Below, in pieces: positions 47,698 to 59,665 of a DNA stretch of 64,000 nucleotides. The position numbers and the translations under genes are program-made. Under the pieces are notes generated by a model that was not told the origin of the DNA, made no database searches, and worked only from the letters and a program-made list of their open reading frames with translations. Origin of the DNA: Adiantum capillus-veneris (lineage: Eukaryota; Streptophyta; Polypodiopsida; Polypodiales; Pteridaceae); the NCBI GenBank assembly GCA_014529385.2, contig CM043951.1, forward strand, positions 113,196,469-113,260,468, read 5' to 3'. How positions within the stretch are numbered: position 1 is the first letter of the stretch; each line of letters starts with the position of its first letter.

Positions 47698-48748
47698 CCT
47701 ATGAAGCTATGGTGCTTCTTTGAAGGCTTCCATGCCCAACTACTCTGCTTCCATTGCATGCTCCTCATCGATGTTGTTATAGTGTTCCATTACATTTATT
47801 GAGGATATGACTCAAGTTATCAAGAGAATCTATGCAACTGATTAATGAATCAATGCAAAGTAGACTCGATAGTAGGGAGTATGTTCCACTATGAAAATTG
47901 TATCTATTGTCTGTGTGAAAGCATGTATCCATGGTATCAAGAGAATCTATGGAACTAATTAATGAATGATGAACGCAAAGTAGACCTAGTATGGAGTATG
48001 TTCCACTGTGAAAAGTCTATTTTTTGGGTGAAAGTATATATCGGTGATAGCACGTTTTTCACTTTTGAGTGGCATCCTTTACAAAAAGTGGGGACCATTA
48101 AAATTTCTACAAACATGCTCACATAAAAAAGAGGCCAAGATAGATACATTTTGAACAAATTCACATACCAGATCAATCAACTCTTGAATATGGGCATACA
48201 TGGCCTTTGCTTCTAGACAGTTTTTTGGACAAAGAATTTTAAGTATACAGTCTACAAGCATATGAGTCCTTTGTAGAAAATGGAATGCTCCAACAATATT
48301 ACATGGTCAGATAATTGTCATGAGCATGTAATTCTTTCCCTTCCCTTAGGCCATCATTAGGTAGGTATACCCTTTCGTACCTTCTACCCATAGAAGATTT
48401 TGTACATGTGACAACCTTTTGAGGAGTGGCTTATGCGCCAATTTCACTAGACTATTGCAAAATGAAAAACAAACAAAAAAGGTGATGTCAATGCTCAACA
48501 AAGAATAGGAACAATTGTCTCATCTTTCATCATTGATAGATATAAAGAGTAAGAATGCGTGTTGGCCTGAGAGAAATCAGCTTTGCTACAACCAACTAGT
48601 ACATGTTGTATAAAAAATTGAAGATTGCATGGGAATTGGACTTTTTAAAGAAACTATGATCCCATTATACTTAGAATAATTTCCAACTCTCACCTTAATC
48701 ATGGGAGGTATGGGGCAAAGAATCTCCATATACTACTTGTTGGGGTAA
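47698..48748. other. No gene recognised
   Basis: AT-rich, with a loosely repeated phrase (AGAGAATCTATG(C/G)AACT(G/A)ATTAATGAAT near 47820-47850 and 47940-47970) separated by about 120 bases. No coding signal. Confidence 0.45.
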
Positions 48749-48990
48749 AGGCGCTACACCTTTAGCCTGGGCCAGACGTTCGGTGTCTGATCGCTTGCCC
48801 ATCATGTGTACGTACCCTTATTTATTATATACATATGAATAAGGAGCTCCTCACTCACTCTAATTCTTGAGGTTGTTGCATCCACCCTCTGGTGCTTCTC
48901 CCCTTCCCTGCACGCACTGCACCGCACCACACTACGCATGCACGCACCTGCGCACACACACCCTCACACGTTGTATCATAGCTATTGCTT
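48749..48990 (+). repeat. LTR-like repeat related to 18386-18765
   Basis: Starts TTGTTGGGGTAAAGGCGCTA and shares the TACATATGAATAAGGAGCTC block and C-rich CTTCTCCCCTT(C)CCTGCACGCA tail with 18386-18765. It is probably a solo-LTR fragment, although neither end is proven. Confidence 0.5.
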
Positions 48991-49603
48991 GTTGGCGGTG
49001 TTGATCCCTTAGCAAAAATGGAGCTTGATGCTTGGTTGTGTCAGGATTTTTTTGATGAGCGTAAAGTCATTAGATCATCCCAAAAAGCTTGCCCACTGGC
49101 CTCATGTATATATGTATACATAGCCCTACAAGTCTTGGAAATGTCCATGTAAAAATTCATGTACAAAGGTTTAGTTTTTTTGAACATGGGTGCTGAGGTT
49201 CTGGCTTGTTCAAGTCTCCAAACCATGGTTTTCAATAAGTATTTTCGGTCGTGCTTTATAGCTTGTGAATCTGACTTGTACATCATGAGCTATGTGCGTC
49301 CAAAGTGGGCAGTCTCGACTTAGAAATTGATTGCAGCTCCATGCGACAAAGGAAATTGGGCCATCTTGATGATTGAAACTGGAAATGATGAGATTTAAGA
49401 TTTCTAGAAGTAGTCGAGATAATGGGCTCCAAGATGTGTGTTACGGTGTGTCATTAGGTGACCGGAGCAACAAGTCATGCTTTGGGGAAGGTTGTCCGAG
49501 AAGTTCTCCTACTTGGGGGAGAAACTGGAAATTAATTGGGCATGAGGGAGTTGAGAGGATTGGAGAGGAAGTTGCCATGTGGCATGGGAATTATCCCACA
49601 TAG
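48991..49603. other. No gene recognised
   Basis: The minus-strand frame 49041-49286 is open but motif-free. Nothing else found. Confidence 0.45.
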
Positions 49604-50087
49604 CATTAGGGAGATTTTGGACACTCAAATGGGCCCTATAGGGACTTTTACTTTCTCCCTCTTGTCCAAAACGGGCGCACAGTAAAATTTTTACAAATGA
49701 AATCATAACTTGTAGGACCTTCTGGATTTAAAATGTACTCATCAAGATCTATCCATTGATATATAGCATGCCATCAGATTCTTATATTCTAGAAGATTTC
49801 ATTTTTTGATGTGACAACTCCGTCTTATAAAGGGAATCTCTCCCCACATTTCAGCTTCAGTGGGGAGGCCATAACTTCTAACCTCCAAATTTGTCGAAGT
49901 TTGGGGATTTAGAACATACTTTCTAAGATCTTTCCAATGATATGTTGGTTGATAAGGTTTTGACAAAGTGTTTATGTACTTCACCGGTTTGCCCACTTTG
50001 GACAAGAGAGGCAAAGTCAAGCCTCCTTATAGGCAAAGTCAAACCTCCTTATAGGGCCCCCTTTGAGAGTCCAAATTTTCCCTAATG
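49604..50087. mobile_element. MITE with long terminal inverted repeats (family F), copy 2
   Basis: Homologous to 31674-32121 over its length. Terminal inverted repeats start CATTAGGGAGATTTTGGACA on the left and CATTAGGGAAAATTTGGACT on the right read inward. The right repeat contains a tandem duplication of about 22 bp (GCAAAGTCAA(G/A)CCTCCTTATAG). No transposase and no clear target duplication. Confidence 0.8.
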
Positions 50088-51083
50088 GGAAGGGAAAAGG
50101 GGTGAGTGGAGGGCATATAGGGCACATTGGGAGCCCATTATGGGTGTATCAAGGTGAGAGGAGCTCTCAAGGCTTGGCTATGGAGGTCTATGGAGGGGCT
50201 CGTGGGCTTCGTAGGGGAGAAGGGGTGCATTTTTTGGGTTTCCACTCATCTGGACATGCGCTTGGCTTCAATTTTTGGTCCCTGGACACTTTCCCCCACC
50301 CCATTCCCTTGGTCAAAAGCTCATCGACACCTCATTTTCCACCCAAAAACGGCAAAAAATGAACCAATTAAAAGAGGCCTACAAAGAGAGCCTTGTCGGC
50401 TGAGAAGAGAGAGAATTTTTTTGTAAAGACCCCAATTTTAATAGCTGCAATACCTGAACAACTTCTAAAGAGCTCATTTTTTAGCAAGAAAGAGTACACC
50501 CCCGGTTTCGAGTGGCCATAACTCTTTCATCTTTCATCTGTTTTTTGCCTATAGATACTCTACGGACATCTTTATGAGATGAGCTTCATCATGACGTCCT
50601 AAGTTTCTTCTAATTTTGAGTGTGTTTCATGCTTGAAGGTATTTTTACAAATCTCTACATGTGTTTATCATAGGTGTTTTCGGTGGTGTAATAGTTCTTC
50701 CTTCCAATGGTGTGATTCATGCAAGTCTATAGAGGCACTTGTTTTCCTTGTTGTTTGCACGCTAACGTCATTTTGGTGCCCTCAAGGAGGAGCAAGTGCT
50801 CTTATGCTCCAATTTTTGTGAAACATGTCTATGCTGCAAGTAGAGAAGGTAAAGGGGATGTGGGTCCTTATAGACAACCGCCTATGTATGTGAAAATTGT
50901 TGATAACCCTTGAGACGATTGTGTAACTGGATTGCAGCCTTTCGCGGTTCATGAGGTTTTGTAAATCCAAGCATTGGGGTCTCGGTTATTGAGCAGATCT
51001 GAGGTGGATTAGGTACTGGAGTGATCCATCGACATCCCTTGAACTTTTGATGTCACATGTAAGTGTTTTTGTGGCAATCGAAC
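50088..51083 (+). other. Possible leader or LTR of the downstream gypsy relic, unassigned
   Basis: No second LTR copy, PBS or promoter could be confirmed. Short open frames (50063-50426) have no motif. By position it may hold the 5' end of the gypsy element whose gag begins at 51084. Confidence 0.35.
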
Positions 51084-51870
51084 ATGGAGGATGAGTTTCC
51101 ACAGTTTCATGGATTGCCTAATGAGAATGCACAAGATTTTATTGAAAAATTGGAAGTCAATTGCTTACTGCAAAATATACTAGATCAAGCTATATTGTTG
51201 CGGCTGCTGCAATACAGTTTACAGGATGAGGCAAGAGTTTGGTTACAATATTATGAAGAGCTGGTGCACGCACAAACTCTAGGGGTGGTTTTGGACTACA
51301 ATCATGTGAAGCAAGATTTTATGGCATAGTAGAGATCCATTGAAGTACCTTATGAAGTTTGGCATGAAATTCAGGGATACACTCAAAAGGTTAATCAAAG
51401 TATTGATGATTTTTTCATGAAATTCACCCATTTATGGGATAAATGGGCCCGAGCTTGGGAAATGAAATCCCTCTAGCCATGTTAAAGAAGGACCGTTTTG
51501 TGGCAAACTTAAAAGAAATCTTGAAGTTCAAAGTTGAGCTAAAAACGCCCGCTACCTTTGAGGAAGTAGTCACTGTCTCCAGGGAAAAAGAATAGAAGGC
51601 TCAAAGACTCAATGAGTATGGGAAAGAAGTCCCTGTGCAAGGTAATGGTGGCCAAAAAGAGGGAAATTAGGTAGAGGCTAGAGCCTATCCTATTCAGAAG
51701 GTTGCTAACACTGAATAGTTACAACGAAATATGAAAGATATGATGACCATGATGCAAGAATTGCGGCTCAGTTTTCTTTGAGGTGGTCGTGGTCATGGTT
51801 GTGGTAGAGGAATGGCCCAGGCATGTGAAACTCAGCCTAATGCTAATGTAGGTCAGCACTTAATGTTCAA
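51084..51870 (+). pseudogene. Ty3/gypsy gag relic (51-kb element)
   Basis: ATG at 51084 (GAACATGGAGG) starts FPQFHGLPNENAQDFIEKLE and LQDEARVWLQYYEELV, the capsid-type gag domain. After a TAG at about 51327 similarity continues with VNQSIDDFFMKFTHLWDKWA (51390-51450). After a frameshift near 51465 it reads AMLKKDRFVANLKEILKFKV and ATFEEVVTVSREKE. A Gly/Arg-rich GGRGHGCGRGMA run near 51780 may be the RNA-binding tail; no intact CCHC knuckle is seen. It is broken by stops and a shift. Confidence 0.75.
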
Positions 51871-51881
51871 AGCCAATAAGG

Positions 51882-52589
51882 ATGGGAGGTGATATGTTTT
51901 CACTTCCCAAATCTATTAGGGCTAGTGATTATGTATTGGATATATGGGGAGATCAAGGTACTGAACAAAAAAATGAGGCCTCAATGTCTCGTGGTCATGT
52001 TGGTATTGTGCGGGTTGAAAAGAAAGAAGCAGATATGATGCTCGTGGGAAAAAGGGAGAGGGAAGGCTATGCCTCTCGAGATCCCAACAAAAAGAAAAGG
52101 AAAGAGAAAGAGGGTGAAGATGCAAAAGCGAAGAGGAAGAGAATACCTCGTAGATGGTTTGAAGTAGAAAATTTGCCTTTGGGAGAAGGCCAAACAACTT
52201 ATAGTTTAAAGGAAGACATGATTGGGAGGAAAATAGATTGTACTTTTGGAAAATTGAAGAATATGGTGCTCAAAATTAAGAGGTAGTGGAAGTAATTATT
52301 GAATCCAGAGAAAGAGCCAAAGCATGGACAAGTTAGAGTATTGGTTGTGGGAGAGTTACCCAACATTTTTCTAATGGTGAACGCTTGGCACAAAGGTGTG
52401 GGCATGGGAGAGGCCTACATTGATGGAGGTGCTCAATTTTGTGTGATCACACAGTCATGTGTCGAGAGACTGGGCCTCATTACATGCGGGAGCTGTGGGT
52501 TTAGGATTCAACTAGAAAACCATGCAAAAGTGAAGTGTTTGAGGATGATTAAGAAATTGGAATTTGAAGTCTTTAACGTAAAGTTATAG
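51882..52589 (+). pseudogene. Gypsy gag-protease linker and aspartic protease start
   Basis: 51882-52286 is a highly charged linker (KKKRKEKEGEDAKAKRKR). After stops, the frame at 52299-52589 gives RVLVVGELPNIFLMVNAWHK and the protease active-site segment AYIDGGAQFCVITQSCVERL (Asp near 52422). Plant Ty3/gypsy proteases often have I-D-(S/G)-G-(A/S) here, so the catalytic Asp is kept. Stops at both ends of each block prevent expression. Confidence 0.65.
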
Positions 52590-52606
52590 TAAACTTTCAT
52601 GTTATG

Positions 52607-53085
52607 CCAGCTGGCTTGGGAGATTTTCCTCTCATTTTGGGATGACCTTGGTTGAGAGTTGTTGGTGATGTGCAAGATTGGGGCAAGGGCACAATCTATG
52701 TGTATGGTAGGAAGGGTGAAAAGAGGGTGTTTGATATGACTACCAAGAAACCTTTTCCTCTCATTTTGGGATGACCTTGGTTGAGATTTGTTGGTGCTGT
52801 GCAAGATTGGGGCAAGGTCACAATATGTGTGTATGGTAGGAAGGGTGAAAAGAGGGTGTTTGATATGACTACCAAGCAGCCTTTGGCACAATCTGTGTGT
52901 ATGGTAGGAAGGGTGAAAATAGGGTGTTTGATATGCCAGCTGGCCTGGGAGATTTTCCTCTCATTTTAGGACAACCTTGGTTGAGAGTTGTTGGTGTTGT
53001 GAAAGATTGGGGCACAATCTATCTGTATCGTAGGAAGGGTGAAAAGAGGGTGTTTGAAATGACCACCAAGCAACCTTTGGCACTA
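52607..53085 (+). repeat. Triplicated protease C-terminal segment
   Basis: Three copies of a ~130-150 bp unit (about 52607-52750, 52751-52877, 52936-53085), plus a partial copy at 52880-52935, each contain TTTTCCTCTCATTTT, TGGTTGAGA and GGTAGGAAGGGTGAAAA. The encoded GDFPLILGQPWLR...DWG...YGRKGEKRVFDMTTKQP is the C-terminal region of the gypsy protease and its linker to RT. The outer copies share CCAGCTGGC(T/C)TGGGAGATTT. Confidence 0.85.
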
Positions 53086-53311
53086 GAAGATGTGAGTTAA
53101 AATGATGAATCCGAAGTTACCAATGAAGACAGTTTTAAAGATTCTGAAAGTAGCACTGTTTCCAGTTCCAGTGAGAGGGTGAAGTATCATTCTTGTTGTT
53201 GGATGAGGAGAAAAGACAAGTGGGTAAAATGTTGCAAATTACAAAGAATATAAATGCTTCAAGCCGTTTAGAGCAACTTGAAGAGTTGATGTAGCCTAAA
53301 TAGAATTTCCA

Positions 53312-53932
53312 GTGAAGAAAGAGTTGATTCAAAATATGTTGAGTAGTACTAATTTGACACACAAAGAAAGAAGGGAGTACCTAACAATGCTGGACAGGTT
53401 TCCAGATCTTTTCATCACTTCATATCAAGAAATAAGGGGTTTTGTTGAAGATCCTGTGAAGATCGAACTAGTTGAAGGGGCAAAGACAATAAGAGAGAAA
53501 GTAAGAAGGATAGGTAGGAGCAAATGAATGCTTTAAAAGAAGAAGTGGATAAACTTTTGGAGGCAGGGCTCATTGTGCCAGTTGAGAATGTTGAATGGGT
53601 GAGCCCTGTAGTGGTCATTCCAAAGAAAGATGGGTGTTGGAGAGTTTTTGTTGAGTATAAGCCATTAAATGCAGTGACCAAGAAAGATCCTTACCCTTTA
53701 CCTTTCATTGATCAAATTTTAGATGCAATGGATGGCTTTGAAAGATACAGTGTATGCGATGCTTATTTACGATATTTTCTTTTTATCCTTGCTTTTGAAG
53801 ACCGGAAAAAGACTACTTTATCACTCCATGGGGTTGTTTCTAATTTTGTTGCCTTCCATTTGGGTTAACAAATGGGCCTAGAGCGTTTGAAAGAAAAGTG
53901 GATTGGGTCCTTGTTACCATATACATGTGGTA
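53312..53932 (+). pseudogene. Ty3/gypsy reverse transcriptase relic, truncated
   Basis: 53312-53527 is the pre-RT connection (FPDLFITSYQEIRGF). After a TGA, 53524-53868 reads EEVDKLLEAGLIVPVENVEW, VSPVVVIPKKDGCWR, YKPLNAVTKKDPYPLPFIDQ and SVCDAYLRY, the RT N-terminal blocks with the first catalytic Asp (CDAY). A frameshift near 53865 leads to FGLTNGPRAFERKVDWVL. Coding then stops at a copia LTR near 53935, so the YxDD block, RNase H and integrase are absent. Confidence 0.83.
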
Positions 53933-53936
53933 GTGA

Positions 53937-54138
53937 TGTGTGTGAACACACTAGGACCGCCGGGGCATTTTTTCCCTCTTTAGGAGGGTTTTTCCCCCGT
54001 GCATTGTATATACGCCCATCACTCTAGGGCTATCTATCTTTCCATTGCACACTAAGTAACACACTCTCTATTGTGTGCCTTGAATTTCCTTCGTCTTCTC
54101 CAAGCTGTGTGTGTTTCTCTGACACCCTAATTCCAACA
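53937..54138 (+). repeat. Copia LTR (element D), 5' position
   Basis: About 200 bp starting at TGTGTGAACACACTAGG and ending CCTAATTCCAACA, directly followed by ATTGGTATCAGAGC. It contains TATATAC at 54007-54013. No partner LTR is found in the window, so the left end is approximate. Confidence 0.68.
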
Positions 54139-54140
54139 AT

Positions 54141-54152
54141 TGGTATCAGAGC
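54141..54152 (+). promoter_or_regulatory. Primer-binding site for initiator tRNA-Met (element D)
   Basis: TGGTATCAGAGC two bases after the LTR end, the classic copia PBS. Confidence 0.9.
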
Positions 54153-54500
54153 AAGTCACGTCCTCCCGGGCTTAGTCGCCAGTTGCTCCAGCACACGCCT
54201 GCTCACTTTCTCCGATTTCAGTGAGCTTTGGCAAGCATTCGCAGGTCAACAAATATTTTGGGAGAGATCGAAGAGCTTGGTCTGCTCAGAATTTTGATTT
54301 GGGCTCATTTCGGCCTCCGTTTCCACTATAGGCAGTACTGCACAGGCTATTTCGTCATTTTGTGCGGAATTTCTGTCAGTGCCATTTTCTGCATAACAGG
54401 TGTCTTATAGTCTTCTACGGTTTGTGCTATATAGCACAGGTTGTTCCCGCTCCGTTTCTCCTATTTTCGGGCAGTTGTCACATCAGGTGCAGCATTTACC

Positions 54501-56561
54501 ATGGCTGACAACAACAACACAGATGTGTTCAAGATGTTTGCTGCCGAGAACAGGTTGGATGGGGACAACTACTCTATGTGGGCTTATATGATGCAACATG
54601 TTCTTGTGTCAAAGGGTGTCTAGAACATTGTGGAGGGCATTGATGTATGTCCTAGTTCTGAGGATGTAGGCGATGTTGCAGGTCTTGCTGCAAGGATTGC
54701 AGCTGTTAGAGTTGTTTTGCCTACGGCAGAACAAGCTCGTTGGGATGTTAAGGATGCGCAGGCTCATGCATTGATTGCGTTGTCTGTGAAGCGCACCATT
54801 GTTCCTCACATCCGCTCAGCAAAATCTGCAAAATAGGCTTGGGATATTCTAGAAGGTCTTTATGCAAGCCGCAATGAGGCTAAAATTGCTTTGCTGCGTA
54901 AAGAGCTGGAGTCGAAGATTATGCATGAGGAAGATGATATGGACACTTTCCTTGATAGTGTCAAGGATATCAATGAGCAACTTATTTCTGCAGGTGAAGT
55001 TATTTCAGACAGTTCCCTTGTGCAGACTGTTCTTGATGCCTTACCAGATTCTTACCAGACTTTTGCTAATACTTGGAGACTTATGACCCAAGGAAATCCA
55101 AAAGTTGTCAAGTTTGATGCATTATGCACATTGCTGTTGCAAGAGTCACTTTCCAGAAAAAACAGAACTAGGCAACGTGCAGTTGAATAGGCTTTTATTG
55201 CTTCTCAAAGAAAGGGTGGTAATAGTAATGCAGCCACTTCTTATCATTCTTTTGCGAATGGAAAAAATTCTGTTCCTAATGCTTCTGCTGGTAGCACTTC
55301 GTCTGGCAATTCTGGTGATAAGGGAAAAAAGAAGATGCGTTGCCATTATTGTAAAGCCAATGATCACTTGATCAAGTCGTGTCCTAGGTTGAAGGTCAAA
55401 GAGGCTAAGAAGAAAGAGGGTGGTTCCACTCCAAATGCTGGCTCCACTACAAATGCAGCCATTGTTGAGTCTTCTGTGAAAGGAGACTGTGTTGCTGATG
55501 TTGATGCAGAATGGGCTTTTAGCGCAGAGTGCACTTACAATCCTGTTGTCCATGATGCATGCTTGTCAGTTGTTGCTGTAGATTCACATGTGTGGTATTT
55601 CGACAGTTGTGCTGCTTCTTTGCCGTCTCTTGAAGCGCCTGTCAAACATGTTTGTGAAGGCTGTATTTTGGGTAAGATACAGTGTTCTAAGTTTCCAAAG
55701 GATTGTTCAGTTCGGGCCACATGCAGGTTGCAGCTTGTGCATAGTGATGTTTGTGGGCCCATGCAAACTCCGTCCTTGGGCAAATACCTGTACTTCGTGA
55801 CTTTCATTGATGATTACTCCAGGCATGCATGGGTATTTCTGCTTAAAGTGAAGTCCGAAGTTTTTATGTGCTTCAAACAATTTCTGGCTATGGCTGAAAA
55901 TGTCTCGAAATGTATTATGGGCACCCTCCGTTCCGATCGAGGGGGGGAGTATATGTCTCATGAATTTAATGCATTTCTGGCTAGTCGTGGGATAAAACAC
56001 CAATGTACAGTGCCTTATACACCTCAGCGAAATGGTGTTGCTGAGAGGAAAAACAGGTCACGGACGAAAATGGCACGATGTATGGTCAAAAGTCAAGCTT
56101 TACCGTATTCTTTTTGGCTTGAGGCCATCATGTGTGCCACTTATGTACTTAACAGGTGTCCTACGAGAGATTTGCAGTCTATAACTCGATATGAATCATG
56201 GCATGATAGAAAGCCTTCTATTGAGCACATGCGTGTTTTTGGCTGTTTGGCATATGCTTTGGTGCCACAAGTGCACCGCAGAAAATTGGATGATAAGGCT
56301 GTCAAATGTATTTTGGTTGGTTATAGTGCTGAAAGCAAAGATTACAGGTTGTATCATCCGCAAACAAAACGTATTCTGGTTTCTCGGGATGTAGTGTTTG
56401 TGGAAGATTCTGTTCAGCCCTTGCTGTCTTGTACTAGAGACAGTAATGTAAGCTCACGGGACATTTACGATACTTTGTTGCCTCTTTTCAGTGGTGGAAA
56501 TACGAATGTAAGTTCCAATGAGGCAAATGTACAGCCTATGGGGGTTTCTGAAAATGATTAA
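54501..56561 (+). pseudogene. Copia gag-integrase relic (element D), RT/RNase H missing
   Basis: One frame runs from ATG 54501 (ACCATGGCTGAC context) to 56561 with only three stops, all TAG (54621, 54834, 55188). Gag: AENRLDGDNYSMWAYMMQHV, AWDILEGLYASRNEAKIALL, DALPDSYQTFANTW, and knuckle CHYCKANDHLIKSC (55341-55382, intact). Protease begins HVWYFDSCAAS (active-site DSG changed to DSC at 55602-55610), then jumps directly to APVKHVCEGCILGK of the integrase zinc region, so most of the protease is deleted. Integrase core: VHSDVCGP, TFIDDYSRHAWVFLLKVKSE, TLRSDRGGEYMS and NGVAERKNRS keep the D-D-E residues, followed by MRVFGCLAYA and CILVGYS. The frame ends in a Ser/Asn-rich tail; RT and RNase H are absent. 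Confidence 0.9.
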
Positions 56562-57259
56562 AGAAAAATACTACATTAGTGTCATGCTCGACACAAGCCA
56601 TAGTCAAAACGGTCCAAGGAGGTATAACCCAATACAAAACCATCCCCAACAAAACAAGACAAAGACATTCCAAAAATCAATAGAAAATACTACAGGAGAT
56701 ATCTGCTCGACGAGTGCCACCATGCTAGGTGTATTGCCACCTTGATCTTGCTAGGCGCCTTCGTAGAACTGTAGAAGTCGATAGATTTGCATAAGGGGCA
56801 AGCCAGATTGCTCCATCACCTCAAAGATGGTTTCAATCAACAATGCAAAGCCCAACAACAACCCAATGACCTCGAACGCCATCATGCTGCCATGATGACC
56901 CGTGCATGTTGGAGATCAACCATGGAACCAAATAAAAAAATGCGTCAAGAAAGAGCAAGCTTTAAATGGGAAGCAAATCCCCCCAAAAAAATGCCCTTGC
57001 TGCCACCAGACCTACCATCAACTACCAGCTGCGGGAGAGAAGGGCCCACAAGACCGTGCAATAGAATTGGTTTTTGATTCACCTCCTCAGGAGAGAGGAG
57101 AGCGACAACCTTCCCCTTACTCCCAAAAAGAAGGGGATGACAAGGGGAGACACTTGACAAATAGAGGAAGCAGCCTTGTTCCTCACCCCAAAGGAGCCCA
57201 CTCTTCACAACTTGTAGGCATGCCATAGATCACACCAAGCTCCACAATATAGCCTTGCC
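56562..57259. other. No gene recognised
   Basis: Sequence after the end of the element D relic changes abruptly to A/C-rich DNA with open frames on both strands (for example 56902-57228) lacking motifs. Confidence 0.4.
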
Positions 57260-58360
57260 ATAAAACCTCCTTGAGAATCCGTTCTTTGCAACCTTGCAGG
57301 TTGCCGCAAGTAGGAGCAGGGTGGCCCGCAAACCCTAGGATCACATGTGTAGTTGCAATCCTTTTTTTTCCCAAACTCACAATAGTGAGTGTATGTATTA
57401 TATTCATCAAAATAATGTACAAATATATCTCAAGCTCGTGTCGAGCTGTAAGGGCCCTCATATTACATAGGACAACAACCGGGCTTCCCAAAGCAACAAC
57501 CCACTACCTCACAGTAGGTCAGCTTTATCTTGTTAGAGCGGCATTAATGGCCCAATACCAATCATATGAGTCCTTCCTTTTACTTGTGGTGGAGACAATC
57601 AATTCCTTGCTTTCAAGTATTATCTCCTTAAAGCTAGTAGTAAATGATCATTCATAAACACCCTATGGTTCTTGCCATTCTATATTTCCTTAAAGTAGCA
57701 GAACCTCACGATTTGAGTGCATACCAAAAGCGCCTATCTCTTGAACCTCATCCCTCTAAGAAACAGGTTGTCCTTAAAGAAACCTATCCTCCATGTCCTT
57801 TGAGCCCACTTGCACATTTTTCCTGCTAGGGCACTAATAGTTGAGCAATCCTTGAACATATGAGTGATGTTTTCATTGTGCAAGCCATTTTGCAGCCCCA
57901 ATGCATCTATCTAAGCTAATCCCTTTAGCATGACTTTTCAATTTTGTCGACAAAGCCCCCATATAAATTTCCATATAAAGAACCTCATTGCCATGGGACA
58001 TTGTGGAGACCATATGTTATTCATTATTGCATCCCATCTTGCCTTCAGCTACTGCTTTCCCCATTTCTTGTTGAAGAGGGAGAACCAATCACTCAAGAGC
58101 ATAAGAGAAAGATAAACATCCTTGGTTTTTGGTCTCCCAAATTGTATGTTCTTCGGCCATCGCTAGGCTTTCCACACAAAATCCAATTCATTTAATGGCA
58201 TACAAGAGTTTTCTAGTCCTTCTAGAACTCTAATCGCCATAAGTCTTTCTGTTCCACTTAGATTGAACTAAGAAACCAGTTGATCAATACCTTTCCAACT
58301 CCTACTAAATCTATCCCAGAAATGAACCAGATGCCTTAGACCTTTATTGTTCATATTTTT
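57260..58360 (-). pseudogene. LINE ORF2 C-terminal region with zf-RVT zinc-binding domain
   Basis: On the minus strand at about 57780-58060 the reading is IWSPQCPMAMRFFIWKFIWG, then HNENITHMFKDCSTISAL, the layout of the reverse-transcriptase zinc-binding (zf-RVT) domain found after RT in plant L1 elements (W-S-x3-P...F-W then H-x3-C). Further downstream on the minus strand, fragments to about 57260 look like the weakly conserved LINE C-terminus but are damaged. Stops and shifts abound. Confidence 0.65.
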
Positions 58361-59395
58361 GGTTGTGTCCCTCTAAAGAGGGTTCAATGGCATGTTGCTA
58401 GCTTTAGAGAACCAAGGGGACCAGTGCAAGATGGATTTTAGGAAGTATCTAGTTAGCTCTTCCCACTCTAATGCCTTCACTACTCTATTGCACTTCCATA
58501 CCAACTTGCCTGATGTTCCTCCTAGCTTAAGGCTAGTCCACCTATAGGCAATCAGCTTGTCGTACATTTCTAGGCCTTTCCACTGGCCACCCTAGGAGAG
58601 CAGTTTAGCCTTCCCATTCATGACCCTTATCATAATAGTCCATGTATAGTTCTGTTCAGAGATTGCCATAAAAAACTTGGCACACTAGACCTCTACATGG
58701 ATAACCGGGTTGCAAATCCCAATCCCTCCTTGCTCCACCGGTCTCACGATAGCATCCCACCATGCCCACTGCTAAGGTGCCATATCTTTGGTGTTATTTT
58801 TCTAGAGGAATCTTCTCACTAGTTTCAGGAACTCTTTCCAATGGCACTTGGCTAGCTTTAGAATGGGTCTATTGAAGGATGTTTAAGGGAGAATATAAAA
58901 CTTGATCACTTTTACCCTACTTAAGAGAAAGAGCATCACATACTCCCATCTTTGCATCTTGTTCCTAACCTTGTACAAGACCCATACCTCAGCCCCCAAT
59001 GGAGCACCACGGTGTCTAAAAATCATACCCTTTGTAAGTGTCTCTTCGTTCCACAAAGATGAATTGAAAGAATCATTTTTTGAATGTGAAATCAACCTAG
59101 ATTTTTCAATATTTCACTTTGACCATGACGCTCAGGCAAACATTTTCACAATATCCAGAGCCTTTGAACAACCTAGGGGAAAGCTTTAAGAAAGAGAAGG
59201 GAGTCATCTGCAAAAAGCTTGGCTAGGAGTCGGTCTCACTGCTAGCAAGGACATGCCTTGGATCTCCCCTATTGCAGCATTGTCTTCCAGAATTGTAACT
59301 AGCGGATGAGAACCGATAGCAAACAAAAGGAGGAAAGTGGGAATCCTTGCTTTAACTAAGCATTGAACTGTGCATGTGTGTGTGTGTGTGTGGAG
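58361..59395 (-). pseudogene. LINE (L1-type) reverse transcriptase relic, C-terminal half
   Basis: Reading the minus strand from 59395: PTFLLLFAIGSHPLVTILED (the equivalent of the G-x-PLSP-x-LF block), then FADDSLLFLK with the catalytic FADD at about 59203-59214, then at 58883-59095 GAPLGAEVWVLYKVRNKMQRW and LLSRVKVIKFYILP, then FLWKNNTKD and EQGGIGICNP near 58690-58800. This series is the C-terminal half of plant LINE RT. The endonuclease and first RT half are not found upstream (plus coordinates >59400). Frames change several times, so it is dead. Confidence 0.8.
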
Positions 59396-59530
59396 ATTTT
59401 TTCCATTGATCATAATCTAAGTAGAGCCACTAGGTAGGCATATTGATTTTATCATTAGCCTTGTAATTCTTATAAAAGTCAAAGTGCATGCACGGTGTAT
59501 ACACATGGATATATATCGCTAGGTGTGTGT

Positions 59531-59665
59531 ACACACACACACACACACTTTTTCACTTCATCTAGATATGATTGCTTCATCCAGCCACACACACATACAC
59601 ACACACACACACGGTGTCACTTCATCTAGCTATGATTACTCCATCTACACACACACACACACATG
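59531..59665. repeat. (AC)n interspersed with a duplicated TTCATCTAG(A/C)TATGATT unit
   Basis: Alternating AC runs and two copies of a ~35 bp unit (CACTTCATCTAGATATGATT and CACTTCATCTAGCTATGATT) form a short compound array. Confidence 0.85.
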
